A DNA stretch of 64,000 nucleotides. It comes from DASSJF01 sp035934535 (GTDB lineage: Bacteria; Sysuimicrobiota; Sysuimicrobiia; Sysuimicrobiales; Segetimicrobiaceae). Below, piece by piece: positions 63,919 through 64,000 of the stretch; within the stretch, counting starts at the first letter, position 1, and the number at the start of each line of letters is the position of its first letter. The notes under the pieces were generated by a model. That model ran no database searches. It was not told the origin of the DNA and saw nothing but the letters and a program-made list of their open reading frames with translations. The stretch spans positions 21,991-85,990 of the forward strand of contig DASYXS010000167.1 of assembly GCA_035934535.1 (NCBI GenBank), read 5' to 3'. The position numbers and the translations under genes were made by a program.

Positions 63919-63934
63919 CCGTACAATTGTACGG
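63919..63934. promoter_or_regulatory. Perfect 16-bp palindrome CCGTACAATTGTACGG
   Basis: Isolated in the last 160 nt, which hold no gene. The symmetry and length fit a dimeric regulator site for a gene beyond the right edge. Confidence 0.5.
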
Positions 63935-64000
63935 CTCGTGGCTAGCTCCAAGCCGGGATTCCTGGCCAATCCTGGCGGTCCAGCGCCCGGATCGGGTGCC

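Overview
The window is bacterial chromosomal DNA of very high GC (roughly 70 percent), densely packed, with many GTG/TTG starts and 1-14 nt gene overlaps. The gene neighbourhood tmk - c-di-AMP receptor (DarA/YaaQ type) - holB, a SpoIIIAA/Ycf45-like ATPase, a membrane pyrophosphatase, an archaeal-type phosphoglycerate mutase, a type-3 prolyl-tRNA synthetase, endonuclease Q and a ferredoxin-dependent oxalate-type oxidoreductase point to a deep Terrabacteria lineage (CSP1-3/Sysuimicrobiota, Armatimonadota-like or a relative). This placement is inference from gene content. No rRNA, tRNA, insertion sequence, phage or CRISPR was seen.

Layout. 1-5.1 kb (minus strand): truncated peptide-type binding protein, glnA with its own promoter and an attenuator-like leader, then VOC, DinB and SRPBCC small proteins. 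5.1-11 kb (minus): translationally coupled operon of H+-pyrophosphatase, GAF-GAF histidine kinase and a REC-ANTAR regulator fused to a large unrecognised domain. 11.1-13.3 kb: two exported proteins. 13.4-21.1 kb (plus): FAD reductase, EndoQ, rRNA methyltransferase, SpoIIIAA-like ATPase, tmk, darA, holB. 21.0-24.4 kb: endonuclease IV, a zinc/membrane miniprotein, an EamA exporter and a PLP trans-sulfuration enzyme. 24.4-28.2 kb: ArsR-controlled operon (SRPBCC, DUF899, DUF2182, DUF899, DinB). 28.3-34.2 kb: HAD phosphatase, Ddl, a DapF homologue lacking both catalytic cysteines, aPGM, a coiled-coil protein, RlmD-like methyltransferase. 34.4-38.6 kb: sugar-type ABC importer without ATPase, Tat-exported beta carbonic anhydrase, a small unknown.

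38.9-49.3 kb is the most distinctive region: a GntR/FCD regulator that lacks any normal start codon, with a FadR-like operator at its promoter; a three-subunit 2-oxoacid:ferredoxin oxidoreductase whose alpha subunit has YPIRP and NRALDD motifs matching oxalate oxidoreductase; a complete LIV-type ABC importer; and an amidohydrolase-fold protein with lost metal ligands. Together they look like a regulated uptake-and-oxidation module for oxalate or a similar small 2-oxoacid.

49.5-56.2 kb holds a rhodanese, proS (leaderless promoter), a TlpA-like thioredoxin, a lipoprotein cytochrome c, a YbaK-type deacylase, an MFS permease and a class A beta-lactamase without an evident signal peptide. 56.2-61.5 kb is an FMN-riboswitch-controlled ribD-ribE-ribBA-ribH operon with a coupled YtcJ-like amidohydrolase. 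61.5-63.8 kb has a zinc-ribbon protein, Fe/Mn superoxide dismutase, DoxX and a divergent HxlR regulator. Most gene ends carry GC-rich perfect hairpins without a U-tract, while classical hairpin-plus-U-tract elements appear mainly inside leaders (glnA, SpoIIIAA-like gene, ribD).
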